Shown here one piece after another: positions 36,007 through 45,360 of a stretch of 64,000 nt of DNA. The DNA comes from Saliniramus fredricksonii (lineage in GTDB: Bacteria > Pseudomonadota > Alphaproteobacteria > Rhizobiales > Beijerinckiaceae). The stretch covers positions 62,001 through 126,000 of the forward strand of contig NZ_FMBM01000001.1 of NCBI RefSeq assembly GCF_900094735.1, read 5' to 3'. The notes under the pieces were generated by a model. The model did not search any database. It was not told the DNA's origin and was given only the letters and a program-made list of their open reading frames with translations. How positions within the stretch are numbered: position 1 is the stretch's first letter; every line of letters begins with the position of its first letter. A program made the translations under genes and the position numbers.

Positions 36007-36355
36007 CGCGATCCCCTCCTTTGCGCAAGATCGGCAATCCCTCTGGAAAGCCTCTTGCGGGATTTCGCCGATTTGTTTTAAGCTTCAAATATTCAGGTTG
36101 CGAGGGGAGCCGTCAAGCCGCGTCGGAAGCCTTCTTCAAAGGCGAAGCCGGATCAGGAAAAAAAGCAGACACAGCGCCGCCCATCGGGTGCCCGCGACAA
36201 GCGGGCCGAGAGAGGATAAGCCGCGACAGACGGCGGGCAAAGGCGCATCATCCCGGCAAAAATGCGCCACGGGGCTTTTCCGACGCGGCGGCAGCGGTCA
36301 AACTGAGGGGAACGGGGCGCAACGACGCCACCGGCATAACTGGGAGATCGGGAGA
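36007..36355. other. Divergent control region between the SDR operon and livK
   Basis: A 349-base gap with no gene. The side near the SDR gene is AT-rich (36055-36105) and holds the candidate operator. The livK side has a GC hairpin, GCCCGC-N5-GCGGGC (36190-36206). I could not place reliable promoters. Confidence 0.5.
36076..36089. promoter_or_regulatory. Candidate MarR operator
   Basis: TTTTAAGCTTCAAA is a near-perfect palindrome (12 of 14 positions symmetric) centred on AAGCTT, 70 bases upstream of the SDR start. Its size and place suit a MarR-type repressor. Confidence 0.35.
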
Positions 36356-37525
36356 ATGAAGACCATCAAAGTGCTCGCCGGCGCGACGCTCGCGCTCGGC
36401 ATGGTGGCAGGCGCCGCCAAGGCCGATGAAGTGCGCATCGGGCTGATGTATACATTGTCGGGGCCGCCTGCTGCGCTCGGCGAACAGGCCCGTGACGGGT
36501 TTCTGCTTGCGGTGGAGCAACTCGGCGGCCAGCTCGGCGGGCTCGATGCCGAAATCATCGTCGTCGATGACGAGCTGAAACCCGATGTCGCCGTGACCCG
36601 CGCACGCGGCCTGATCGAACGCGATGACGTGCATTTCGTCGTCGGGCCGATCTTCTCGAACGTGGCACAGGCGATCCAGCGCCCGATCGTCGAGGCCGAC
36701 CGGATCCTGATCAGTTCGAATGCCGGCCCGTCGGACCTGGCCGGTGAGCAATGCCATCCGAACTATTTCAACACCTCGTATCAAAACGACCAGGTACACG
36801 AGGTGATGGGTGCGGTGGCCGAGCAGCGCGATTATGACCGCGTCTTTCTGATGGCGCCGAACTACCAGGCGGGTCGCGATTCCATCTCCGGCTTCAAGCG
36901 CCATTTTACCGGCGAGGTCGTCGACGAGGTCTATGTGCCGCTCGGCCAGCTCGATTTCCAGGGCGAGCTGGCGCGCATCTCGGCGATGCAGCCCGATGCC
37001 GTGTTCACCTTCATGCCCGGCGGCATGGGCATCAATCTGGTGCGCCAGTATTCGCAGGCCGGCCTGACCGATCGCGTGCCCTTCCTCTCCGCCTTCACCG
37101 TGGACGAGACCAATCTGCCCGCGCAGCAGGCCGATGCGCTCGGCATGTATTCCAGCGCCACCTGGACGCCGGACATGGACACGCCCGGCAATGCGGAATT
37201 CGTCGCGGCCTTCGAGGAAGCCTATGAAATGGTGCCGGCCATGTATGCCATGCAGGCCTATGACACGGCCATGCTGCTGGATGCGGCGATCGCCTCGCTC
37301 GACGGGGATCTCTCCGATCTCGACGCGGTTCGCGAAGCCCTGCGCAATGCCGACTTTTCCTCGTTGCGCGGTGAATTCAGCTTCAACACCAACCAGCACC
37401 CGATCCAGAACTTCATTCTGGCGCAGGTCAACGAGCGCGAGGACGGTCTGTTCCAGACGGAATACGTCGAGACCGTCTTCGAGGATTACGGCGACGTCTA
37501 TGCCGAGCTCTGCTCCATGGAGTGA
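36356..37525 (+). CDS. Branched-chain-amino-acid-type ABC transporter substrate-binding protein
   Basis: A 389-residue periplasmic binding protein (LivK/Peripla_BP_6 type). Residues 1-23 form a signal peptide ending AKA, followed by DEVRIGLMYTLSGPPAALGEQARDG, the usual N-terminal strand and ligand loop. Next to aromatic-CoA genes such binding proteins often carry aromatic acids rather than leucine, so the ligand may be a benzoate or phenylpropanoid derivative. GGGAGATCGGGAGA precedes the ATG. It heads the rightward transporter operon, 124 bases before the first permease gene. Confidence 0.88.
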   Translation: MKTIKVLAGATLALGMVAGAAKADEVRIGLMYTLSGPPAALGEQARDGFLLAVEQLGGQLGGLDAEIIVVDDELKPDVAVTRARGLIERDDVHFVVGPIFSNVAQAIQRPIVEADRILISSNAGPSDLAGEQCHPNYFNTSYQNDQVHEVMGAVAEQRDYDRVFLMAPNYQAGRDSISGFKRHFTGEVVDEVYVPLGQLDFQGELARISAMQPDAVFTFMPGGMGINLVRQYSQAGLTDRVPFLSAFTVDETNLPAQQADALGMYSSATWTPDMDTPGNAEFVAAFEEAYEMVPAMYAMQAYDTAMLLDAAIASLDGDLSDLDAVREALRNADFSSLRGEFSFNTNQHPIQNFILAQVNEREDGLFQTEYVETVFEDYGDVYAELCSME

Positions 37526-37537
37526 GCGCGAACGGGT

Positions 37538-37565
37538 GGCGGCTGCGCCCTGGGGCCCAGCCGCC
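37538..37565 (+). terminator. Hairpin after the binding-protein gene (partial terminator)
   Basis: An 8-bp outer stem (37538-37545 with 37558-37565) encloses a further GCCC/GGGC pairing, 12 bases after the binding-protein stop. There is no T run. Such hairpins usually protect the upstream mRNA, allowing more binding protein than permease. Confidence 0.4.
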
Positions 37566-37649
37566 GCCGGCCTTGGCGAGATGCGTGCGGCTTCGATGAT
37601 TTGCGACGCACGCACCCCGCCTCCCCCGAAAGCGTGACGGGCCACCCCC

Positions 37650-38570
37650 ATGTATACGACGCTGATCGCCGTGCAGACCCTGAACGGGCTGCAACTGGGC
37701 ATCATCCTCTTTCTGATCGCCGCCGGGCTGACGCTCGTCTTCGGGGTGATGGATTTCATCAATCTTGCCCATGGCGTGCAGTACATGGTCGGCGCCTATT
37801 TCGCCTTCACCTTCACGGTGCTGACGGGCTCGTTCACGCTGGGGCTGTTGCTCGCCCTGCCGGCTGCGCTGCTTGTCGGCCTGATCCTGGAAGTGCTGGT
37901 TTTTCGACACCTCTATGATCGCGACCATCTCGAGCAGGTGCTCGCCACTTTCGGAATCATCCTCTTCCTCAACCAGGGGGTGAAGGTGATCTGGGGGGCG
38001 AGCCCGCTCTACGTGCCGGTGCCTGAGCTTTTGCAGGGCTCGATCGAGATCTTCGAGGGTTTCTTCTATCCGGTCTACCGCCTCGCGATCATCGGGGCGG
38101 GGCTCGGCGTCGCGGCGCTGCTCTACTTTCTCGTGAGCTATACCCGCGCCGGCATGCTGGTGCGCGCGGGCGCCACCAATGCGCGGATGGTCTCGGCGCT
38201 GGGCATCGATATCCGCCGGCTGTTCATGGTGGTGTTCGGCTTCGGCGCGATGCTCGCGGGCTTTGCCGGGGCGATGGTCGCGCCGATTCTCTCGGTCGAG
38301 CCGGGGATGGGCGACAACCTGCTGATTCTCGCCTTCGTGGTGATCGTGATCGGCGGCATCGGCTCGATCCGCGGCGCCTTCATCGCGGCGCTTCTGATCG
38401 GCCTCGTCGATACGCTCGGGCGGGGTTTCGCCGGCGATATCCTGCGCCTCGTGATGGATCCCAGCGCCGCCAGTCAGACCGGGCGGGCGATCGCGCCGAT
38501 GCTGATCTACATCCTGATGGCGCTGGTCCTGATCTTCCGCCCCTCGGGGCTGTTCCCGGTCAAGCGGTGA
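37650..38570 (+). CDS. livH: ABC transporter permease, LivH type
   Basis: A 306-residue inner-membrane permease of the branched-chain amino acid type. GLTLVFGVMDFINLAHG is the conserved first-helix motif and NARMVSALGIDIRRLFMVVFG is the cytoplasmic coupling loop that touches the ATPases. It forms the membrane channel with LivM. It overlaps the next gene region by a GTGA, although the likelier start of livM is 9 bases on. Confidence 0.88.
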   Translation: MYTTLIAVQTLNGLQLGIILFLIAAGLTLVFGVMDFINLAHGVQYMVGAYFAFTFTVLTGSFTLGLLLALPAALLVGLILEVLVFRHLYDRDHLEQVLATFGIILFLNQGVKVIWGASPLYVPVPELLQGSIEIFEGFFYPVYRLAIIGAGLGVAALLYFLVSYTRAGMLVRAGATNARMVSALGIDIRRLFMVVFGFGAMLAGFAGAMVAPILSVEPGMGDNLLILAFVVIVIGGIGSIRGAFIAALLIGLVDTLGRGFAGDILRLVMDPSAASQTGRAIAPMLIYILMALVLIFRPSGLFPVKR

Positions 38571-38578
38571 GGCGCCCC

Positions 38579-39592
38579 ATGCAAGAGACCGCCCCCGTAA
38601 AACCGGCCAGCGAGACCGCACCCGCCGCGCCGGCAACGCCTCCCGTCACGCGTTTTCGCGCGGCGCATATGGTGGTGCCGTTCCTGCTCTTCAGCTTGTT
38701 CGCCATCCTGCCCGCCTTTGCCCAGTTCGGAGCCGAAGGCTATATCCTGTCGCTGGTGATGCGGGTGATGATCTTCGCCATTGCCGCGATGTCGCTCGAT
38801 CTGATTCTCGGCTATGGCGCCATGGTCTCCTTCGGCCATGCTGCCTTCATCGGAATCGGCGCCTATGGTGCGGGCATCCTGATGCAGCATACGGTGGATG
38901 ACTTCTTCATCCAGCTCGCTACCGCGCTCGGCGGCTCGGCCGTTTTCGCACTGGTGACGGGCGCGTTGTCGCTGCGTACGAAGGGCGTGTATTTCATCAT
39001 GATCACGCTGGCTTTCGGCCAGATGGCGTTCTTCTTCTTCGTCTCGCTGGCCGCCTATGGCGGCGATGACGGGATGACCTTGCGGACCACCCCGCAGATC
39101 TTCGGCCAGGACTGGCTCGCGCACCGGCATGTCCTGTATTATCTGATCTTTGCCTGCATGCTCGGCGTCTATCTGTTCCTGCGTGCCATCGTGCGCTCGC
39201 GCTTCGGACGGGTCTTGCGCGGGGCGAAGGAGAATCCGGTGCGCATGGCGGCAATCGGGTTCAACCCCTATCGCTTCCAGCTCGCCGCCTATGTCATTGC
39301 CGGCACGATCTGCGGCCTTTCGGGCTTCCTGCTCGCGCATCAGACCGAGTTCATCGCCCCCGCTTTCATGACATGGCAGCGCTCGGGCGAATTGATCGTG
39401 ATGGTCGTGCTCGGTGGCATGGGCACGCTGCACGGCGCCATTATCGGCGCCGCCGCCTTCCTCATCCTCGAGGAGATGCTCTCGCGCATCACCCAGGACT
39501 GGAAGCTGATCTTCGGGCCCTTCCTCGTGCTCGTGGCGCTGTTTGCGCGCGGCGGCATCATGGGCTTCCTGCGCAGATGGGGGCTGAAATGA
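38579..39592 (+). CDS. livM: ABC transporter permease, LivM type
   Basis: A 337-residue permease partner. AAMSLDLILGYGAMVSFGHAAF is the LivM signature (ILGYGxxVSFGHAAF) and ENPVRMAAIGFNPYRFQLAAYV the coupling loop. The ATG at 38579 is preceded by GTGAGG at eight bases; a GTG at 38567 overlapping the livH stop is the alternative. It ends in an ATGA overlap with livG. Confidence 0.88.
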   Translation: MQETAPVKPASETAPAAPATPPVTRFRAAHMVVPFLLFSLFAILPAFAQFGAEGYILSLVMRVMIFAIAAMSLDLILGYGAMVSFGHAAFIGIGAYGAGILMQHTVDDFFIQLATALGGSAVFALVTGALSLRTKGVYFIMITLAFGQMAFFFFVSLAAYGGDDGMTLRTTPQIFGQDWLAHRHVLYYLIFACMLGVYLFLRAIVRSRFGRVLRGAKENPVRMAAIGFNPYRFQLAAYVIAGTICGLSGFLLAHQTEFIAPAFMTWQRSGELIVMVVLGGMGTLHGAIIGAAAFLILEEMLSRITQDWKLIFGPFLVLVALFARGGIMGFLRRWGLK

Positions 39593-40335
39593 GCCCGGTC
39601 CTGCAATTGCGCAACCTGCGCAAATCCTACGGCGCGCTGAAGGTCACTGACGATGTCTCGCTCGACGTCGCGCGCGGCGAATTGCACGCGATCATCGGCC
39701 CCAACGGTGCCGGCAAGACCACGCTGATCCACCAGATCAGCGGCATCGCTGCGGCTGATGACGGGCGGATTCTCTTCGATGGAGAGGACGTCACCGCCCT
39801 GGCGATGCATCAGCGCGTGGCGCGCGGGCTGGCGCGCTCGTTTCAGATCACCTCGATCCTGCCCGGCTTCACCGCGCTTGAGAACGTCGCCATGGCCGTG
39901 CAGGCACGAACGGGCACGAGTTTCAGCTTTTTCGGCGATCCCGCGCGCGAGGACCCACTCACCAGACCCGCCATGGAAGCCCTGGCAATCGTCGATCTGA
40001 CGGCGCGCGCCGATATTGTCGCCGGCGAACTCTCGCATGGCGAGAAGCGCCAGCTCGAACTCGCCATCGCGCTCGCCACGCAGCCGAAGATGCTGCTCCT
40101 CGACGAGCCGCTGGCCGGGACGGGGCGCGAGGAATCCGAGCGTGTCGTGGCGACGCTTGAGAGCCTGAAAGGGCATTACACGATCCTGTTGATCGAGCAT
40201 GACATGGAAGCGGTGTTCGCGCTGGCCGACCGGGTGAGCGTGCTGGTCTATGGCCGCATCATCGCATCGGGGCCGCCGGATCAGGTGCGCGCCGATCCGG
40301 AAGTGCGCAAGGCCTATCTCGGGGAGGAGGCGTGA
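39589..40335 (+). CDS. livG: ABC transporter ATP-binding protein, LivG type
   Basis: A 248-residue ATPase. Walker A IIGPNGAGKTTLIHQISG, signature LSHGEKRQLELAIAL (HG instead of GG, as in LivG), Walker B MLLLDEPLAG and switch LIEHDM are all present. The ATG overlaps the livM stop. It energises import with LivF. Confidence 0.9.
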   Translation: MSPVLQLRNLRKSYGALKVTDDVSLDVARGELHAIIGPNGAGKTTLIHQISGIAAADDGRILFDGEDVTALAMHQRVARGLARSFQITSILPGFTALENVAMAVQARTGTSFSFFGDPAREDPLTRPAMEALAIVDLTARADIVAGELSHGEKRQLELAIALATQPKMLLLDEPLAGTGREESERVVATLESLKGHYTILLIEHDMEAVFALADRVSVLVYGRIIASGPPDQVRADPEVRKAYLGEEA

Positions 40336-41051
40336 TGCTCAAAAGCTCTCCGATGCTCGAAGTCTCCGGCCTCCAGGCCTCCTACGGTCCGGCGCAGGTC
40401 CTTTTCGATATCGGCTTTTCGATCGGTGCAGGCGAAGTCGTCACCCTGCTGGGGCGCAACGGCATGGGCAAGACCACGACGGTCAACACCATCCTGGGCA
40501 TGGTGCGGCCCCAGGGCGGGACGATCCGTTTCGAGGGCAGGCCAATCCAAGGATTGCCCTCCTACAAGGTGGCGCAATGCGGCATCGGGCTGGTGCCGGA
40601 GGGGCGCCAGATCTTCCCCACGCTTACGGTGGAGGAAAATCTGATCGCCACGGCCGCTGCACGTTTCGGCAAGCCGCGCTGGACGCTCGGCGCAGTCTAC
40701 GAGCTCTTCCCGCGCCTGGCCGAACGCCGCCGCAATCTCGGTTCGCAGCTCTCGGGCGGCGAGCAGCAGATGCTCGCCATCGGGCGTGCGCTGATGACCA
40801 ATCCCAGGCTCCTCGTGCTCGACGAGGCGACGGAGGGGCTCGCGCCGCTGATCCGGACCGAGATCTGGGCGGTGCTGACGCGGCTCAAGGCCGAGCATCA
40901 GGCGATTCTCGTCATCGACAAGAACGTCGATGCCCTGTTGAAATTCGCCGACCGGCATGTCGTCGTCGAGAAAGGGCGCGTCGCCTGGAGCGGGACGAGC
41001 GCGCAGCTCGCCGCCGATGACAGCGTCAAGGATCGCTTCCTGAACGTGTGA
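40335..41051 (+). CDS. livF: ABC transporter ATP-binding protein, LivF type
   Basis: A 238-residue ATPase. Walker A LLGRNGMGKTTTVNTILG, signature QLSGGEQQMLAIGRALM and Walker B LLVLDEATEGLAP (DEAT-G, the LivF form) are seen. The switch histidine is replaced: the segment reads LVIDKNVDALLKFADRH, where the family has LVEQN/LVEHN; this is usual for LivF. GGAGGAGG precedes the ATG, which shares one base with the livG stop. It closes the operon. Confidence 0.9.
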   Translation: MLKSSPMLEVSGLQASYGPAQVLFDIGFSIGAGEVVTLLGRNGMGKTTTVNTILGMVRPQGGTIRFEGRPIQGLPSYKVAQCGIGLVPEGRQIFPTLTVEENLIATAAARFGKPRWTLGAVYELFPRLAERRRNLGSQLSGGEQQMLAIGRALMTNPRLLVLDEATEGLAPLIRTEIWAVLTRLKAEHQAILVIDKNVDALLKFADRHVVVEKGRVAWSGTSAQLAADDSVKDRFLNV

Positions 41052-41093
41052 GCGCCACCCGGCCCCACAGCCTGCAACTGCCGGCGCATTAAC

Positions 41094-41123
41094 GAAAACC
41101 CCCGCTTCATAAGAAGCGGGGGT
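41094..41123 (-). terminator. Bidirectional-type terminator between livF and the lipoprotein gene
   Basis: A 10-bp stem (41098-41107 with 41114-41123, six-base loop) is followed on the minus strand by TTTTCG. It ends the lipoprotein transcript (stop at 41152) and may also stop livF from the other side, though without a T run there. Confidence 0.75.
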
Positions 41124-41151
41124 CTGATCGAGCCGCATCGGATGACGCGCA

Positions 41152-41427
41152 TCAGCGCGGATAGCAAAGACCGTCACGAGCGAGGTAGTACCCGTCCGGG
41201 CAACCGTCATTGGTCGGCGCCGTCGCCGCACCGACCACGGCGCCGCTGGCCGCACCGATCGCACCGCCGATCAGGGCGCCGCGACCGCCGCCAGCTGCTG
41301 CGCCGACCGCCGCGCCGCCGGCACCGCCGATCAGGGCACCACCCGCCGCCCGTTCACCGGGGGTGTTACAGGCCGCGACCGAAAGCGCGAGCCCAACAGC
41401 CGCTGCTAATGCAAAAATCTTTTTCAT
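41152..41427 (-). CDS. Glycine-zipper lipoprotein
   Basis: A 91-residue small lipoprotein. Residues 1-19 form a signal with lipobox LSVAAC, so Cys20 or its neighbour is lipidated. The mature part is a glycine zipper (GGALIGGAGGAAVGAAAGGG) that could insert in or span the outer membrane, as in SlyB/OmpA-like proteins. The C-terminal 15 residues hold two cysteines (DGCPDGYYLARDGLCYPR) that may form a disulfide. GGAG precedes the ATG at 41427. Function unknown. Confidence 0.8.
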   Translation of the reverse strand: MKKIFALAAAVGLALSVAACNTPGERAAGGALIGGAGGAAVGAAAGGGRGALIGGAIGAASGAVVGAATAPTNDGCPDGYYLARDGLCYPR

Positions 41428-41665
41428 GACTCCATCCCTGACCGTTCGAGAGTTCACAGCCTCCAGAGGGCTGCGTCATTTGTAGCGCGAGCAAGCACAG
41501 GATGAAACCCGGTGATCTCAGTTAAGTTCCCGCACGCACTCCACTTATCGAGCTTGCCACGCGAAGCCGGTCAATGGAAGCCCCGATTCGCGAACGGGGG
41601 CGGCGCATGCATCGGGATGCCTTGCGACGGATGCATCCGATTTCGCGCCAGCTTCGCATTTTCGC

Positions 41666-41696
41666 TTGACGCATGCTCACCCCCGGCCCCACATCG
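41666..41696 (+). promoter_or_regulatory. Possible rnpB promoter
   Basis: TTGACG (41666-41671) is 19 bases from a weak -10, ACATCG (41691-41696), which would place transcription start at about 41702, at the expected 5' end of the RNA. The rest of 41428-41665 is featureless to me. Confidence 0.4.
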
Positions 41697-41700
41697 CAAC

Positions 41701-42098
<398 letters not shown>

Positions 42099-42119
42099 CA
42101 ACCCATGCGATGGCTTTCT

Positions 42120-42137
42120 GCGCGAGCCGCTTCGCGC
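42120..42137. terminator. Possible shared terminator between rnpB and flgL
   Basis: GCGCGA-N6-TCGCGC forms a six-base-pair hairpin between the 3' end of rnpB and the flgL stop codon (42139). No T run follows on either strand, so it is a weak candidate. Confidence 0.3.
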
Positions 42138-42138
42138 C

Positions 42139-43515
42139 TTACAGGAAGTTCACCAGCGAGAGCTGTGAAAGCAGCGAGGTCGTCTGGTAGCTCGCCTGCA
42201 GGCGCGTCTGCAGCGTCATCAGCTTGGTCACAGTTTCTTCCGTATTGGTATCCTCGATCTCGCCGAGCTCGTTTTGAACCATCACCTGCGTCGCCTTGTG
42301 ACGCTCCGCGGCCTCCGACATCGTGCTGGCGGCGACGCCGAGTTCCATGCCGATCTGGGCAATGCTCTGTTCACCGCCCTGCGGCGTGAGATTGTCGCGC
42401 ACGCGGCTCATCATCGCTTCGAGCCGCGGCGTGCTGCCATCGCTGAAATCGGTGGCGGAGAGCGCCGCGAGTTGCGAGAGCAATTCCCGGAAACCGTCTT
42501 CATTGGCCTGCGCCCCGATCCCCACCGTCTGGGTCTCGTCGATGCGCAAGGTCGCGGTGCTGCGCGCCTGATCGGGATCCGCCGGGTCCGAGCCGTTGTA
42601 CCAGTTATCGGGATCGTCGAAATATTCCTGCGAGGCAAGGAGTGCGGAAGCCGCCGTCAGCGCGGTCGAGGCCTCGCTTTCGAGCGCATCCTGCATGGCG
42701 GTCTCGATATTCTCGGCAACCTGCGCGAGCGAGCCGCCAGTGACGAACTGCCCCGGCCCCGCCGTGGTTTCGGCGATCAGCGAGACTTCCCGGCTGGTGC
42801 CATCAGGCAGGTCGAGGGTCAGGTTGATCCGCTCCCCGACGGCCGGCGACTGGGTCACGGTGAAGCTTGCCGGCGGACCGTCGGCGGGGGTGATCGATCC
42901 GCCGCTCGAGGAGGCGCCGGCAATCGTGAAACCGGCAGGATCCGTATCAGCGATCTCGACCGTCGCCCCCGTACGGCTCACGGCGAGATGCCCCGTCCCG
43001 GCAACGTCGTCAGCCGCCGCGCGGGTGGCGATCCTGGCAGTCACCCCCTCCATGATCGCATTGTAATTCGCCACCGGCTTCTCGTCATGCGCCCGCCCGG
43101 CAAAGAGCGAGCGGCCACCGAATTCCGCGTTGAGAAAATCGATCGCGCCCTGGAGATTGGCCTGGGCCAGCATCTGCTCCTGGGGATTGGCGCCGGGGAT
43201 GACCCTGGACGCGGGCAATGCGGAAATCGCTTTCGTATCATTGGCGATCTTGTCGAGCCCTTCGATACTCTTGAGCATCATCTTCAGGCGCGTATCGGCG
43301 CTGTTGATGCCCTGCTGCCAGGATTCCAGCCCGGAAACACGGCCGCGCAGATCCAGCGCCTGACCACGCTTGATGCCGAGCTCGCCATAACTGTCGGCAC
43401 GGCGACCGGTCGTAAGCTGGCGCTCCAGATCGGCGCCCTGCTTGCGCATCTGCACGAACATGTCGGCATTGCGGCGGCTGTCGACGGCGCCGGGGGCGAA
43501 AGGTGTCATGGCCAT
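42139..43515 (-). CDS. flgL: Flagellar hook-associated protein 3
   Basis: A 458-residue flagellin-like junction protein. The N-terminal coiled region (MFVQMRKQGADLERQLTTGRRADSYG) and the C-terminal helix (TVTKLMTLQTRLQASYQTTSLLSQLSLVNFL split across the last 35 residues) are typical of FlgL/HAP3. The variable middle (about 150-330) is beta-rich. It connects hook and filament, exported by the flagellar type III system. It follows flgK by 13 bases. Confidence 0.9.
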   Translation of the reverse strand: MAMTPFAPGAVDSRRNADMFVQMRKQGADLERQLTTGRRADSYGELGIKRGQALDLRGRVSGLESWQQGINSADTRLKMMLKSIEGLDKIANDTKAISALPASRVIPGANPQEQMLAQANLQGAIDFLNAEFGGRSLFAGRAHDEKPVANYNAIMEGVTARIATRAAADDVAGTGHLAVSRTGATVEIADTDPAGFTIAGASSSGGSITPADGPPASFTVTQSPAVGERINLTLDLPDGTSREVSLIAETTAGPGQFVTGGSLAQVAENIETAMQDALESEASTALTAASALLASQEYFDDPDNWYNGSDPADPDQARSTATLRIDETQTVGIGAQANEDGFRELLSQLAALSATDFSDGSTPRLEAMMSRVRDNLTPQGGEQSIAQIGMELGVAASTMSEAAERHKATQVMVQNELGEIEDTNTEETVTKLMTLQTRLQASYQTTSLLSQLSLVNFL

Positions 43516-43528
43516 GATCGGTCACTCC

Positions 43529-45274
43529 TCACATGCGCATCAACGTGTCCATCATCTCGCGCACGGCGGTGAGGACACGGGCATTGGCGCCGTAGGCGGT
43601 CTGCAATTGCACGAGCTGCGACATTTCCTCGTCGATATTCACCCCGGAAACATCCCCGAATCGGCTCTCGATCGCGGCGAGCGCGACGTTCTGGCCTTCA
43701 TTGAGGCGTTGCGCCGTCTGCGCATTGGCGCCCTGCGTCTCGACCACCCTGCGCGAGAAATCCATCACGTTCGAGCTATAGGGCGTTGCCATGCCGCCGA
43801 TTCCGGCTTGCGGCGCGAATGACTGTCGCTGACCCTCGAGATTGTCACGAATGGTCTGAATACGCGTCTGATCCCCCGACGGTGTTCCCGGCTCCATGCG
43901 GATCAGCTGCGCGGGATCGGCCTTGATGGCGCCGTTGACACCCATACGCTGGGCAAAACCCTCCAGCTGATCATTCACGCCGGTGAAGGCATTGCCGGCA
44001 TTGCCGCGATCAACGAAGAAGGGCAGTTCGGGCACGCCGTCGCCGGCGGCGCGCTGCGTATCCTCGACCGTATAGCGCGCGCCGAGCAGATTGGCGCCGG
44101 CGGGCAGGCCGTTGATCTCCCAATCGCCGCCGCCCAGATCGTTGACCGTGACACCGGTAAAGCCGGCGGCGGCGAATTCGGCTTCGAGATCGGCGGCGCC
44201 GGCCGGGTTGGGGATGGACAGACGGTTGAAGGCGCCGTCATTCATCAGTTCGACGGTCACCGCCTCATCCGAGAAATCCGCGCCGAAAGCGATCGTGTTG
44301 CCGGTGATCTCCGCCGGGCGATCGCTGAAGGCACGGGCGAAGCCGGCGGCCATCTCGTCGAGCTGGCGCTGGGCCTGCGGGAGGATCTCGTCACGCATTT
44401 CGAGCGCCGCAGCGATCTCCCCGGACTGGAAGGCCCCACCGGCAATCAGATCGAAGCGCGCTCCCGAGCCGGTTTCCGCCCTGATCACGCCGACATCGGA
44501 ATTCACCGGATCATAAGACATGCTCGGATCAAGCGCCGGGCGGCGGTCGAAGCTCAGCGTCGTGGGATCGACACCGTCGAACAGCGTCTGCCCGCTGGGT
44601 GTGCGGATGATGACGGCGCCGTTGTCGCCTTTCTGGACCTCGATACCCATGAGGCCGGAGAGTTCGTTGATCATCCGGTCGCGCTCGTCTTCCAGCTCCG
44701 CCGATCCGCCACGAAAACTCTCGGCCGTGATCTGACTGTTGGTGTCGGCGATACCCTTCAGGAGTTCATTGGCGCGGGTCACGGCAGTATCGATGCGCCC
44801 TTCGGCCTGGCTGCGCAGCCCCTGCACGCCGGTCGCCACGCTCGCCATGCGACCCGCGAGCGTCTCACCGGCGCTGAGAACACCCGCGCGCAGGGCAAAG
44901 CTCGACGGATCATCGGCCAGCGCGCCGAGCTTTTCGTTGAAGGTGTTGACCGCGTGATCGAGGGAGGACGCCTCGCCCGGCGTACCGAACAGACCATCGA
45001 GCGCCGAGGCGAATTCCGCGCGGGTCTTGGCATAGCCGGCGCCGGATGTCTCCGTGCGCAATTGCTTGCTGAGCAGATCGTCCATCACGCGCTGGACCGG
45101 TCCGGCCTGAACACCGGCGCCGCGCGGCCCGTTCAGGGTCTGCACCGGCTGGATCGTCTTGCGGGTATAGCCGGCGGAATCGACATTGGCGACGTTCTGC
45201 GCAACGAGATTCATGCCGGTCTGCGTGGTGCGCAAACCGGACACAGCCGTACTGAGTGCCGACATCAACGACAT
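43529..45274 (-). CDS. flgK: Flagellar hook-associated protein 1
   Basis: A 581-residue HAP1. It opens with MSLMSALSTAVSGLRTTQTG and LVAQNVANVDSAGYTRK, the rod-hook family motif, and ends with SGVNIDEEMSQLVQLQTAYGANARVLTAV, the matching C-terminal helix. AGGAGG before the ATG at 45274 decides the start over a longer frame. It forms the first hook-filament junction zone with FlgL. A sigma-54-type promoter lies upstream. Confidence 0.93.
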   Translation of the reverse strand: MSLMSALSTAVSGLRTTQTGMNLVAQNVANVDSAGYTRKTIQPVQTLNGPRGAGVQAGPVQRVMDDLLSKQLRTETSGAGYAKTRAEFASALDGLFGTPGEASSLDHAVNTFNEKLGALADDPSSFALRAGVLSAGETLAGRMASVATGVQGLRSQAEGRIDTAVTRANELLKGIADTNSQITAESFRGGSAELEDERDRMINELSGLMGIEVQKGDNGAVIIRTPSGQTLFDGVDPTTLSFDRRPALDPSMSYDPVNSDVGVIRAETGSGARFDLIAGGAFQSGEIAAALEMRDEILPQAQRQLDEMAAGFARAFSDRPAEITGNTIAFGADFSDEAVTVELMNDGAFNRLSIPNPAGAADLEAEFAAAGFTGVTVNDLGGGDWEINGLPAGANLLGARYTVEDTQRAAGDGVPELPFFVDRGNAGNAFTGVNDQLEGFAQRMGVNGAIKADPAQLIRMEPGTPSGDQTRIQTIRDNLEGQRQSFAPQAGIGGMATPYSSNVMDFSRRVVETQGANAQTAQRLNEGQNVALAAIESRFGDVSGVNIDEEMSQLVQLQTAYGANARVLTAVREMMDTLMRM

Positions 45275-45344
45275 GGCCCATACCTCCTGGGGGCTCGCCC
45301 GGTCCGTCTTCGGCTGTCGGATCGGGCTGAACCGGATTTCTTCC

Positions 45345-45360
45345 GGCAACCTTCATGCCA
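45345..45360 (-). promoter_or_regulatory. Sigma-54-type promoter of flgKL
   Basis: On the minus strand TGGCATGAAGGTTGCC matches the -24/-12 consensus TGGCAC-N5-TTGC with the required GG-N10-GC spacing. It would start transcription near 45333, giving a leader of about 60 bases. Sigma-54 control of late-hook genes is known in several alphaproteobacteria (Caulobacter type). Confidence 0.6.
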
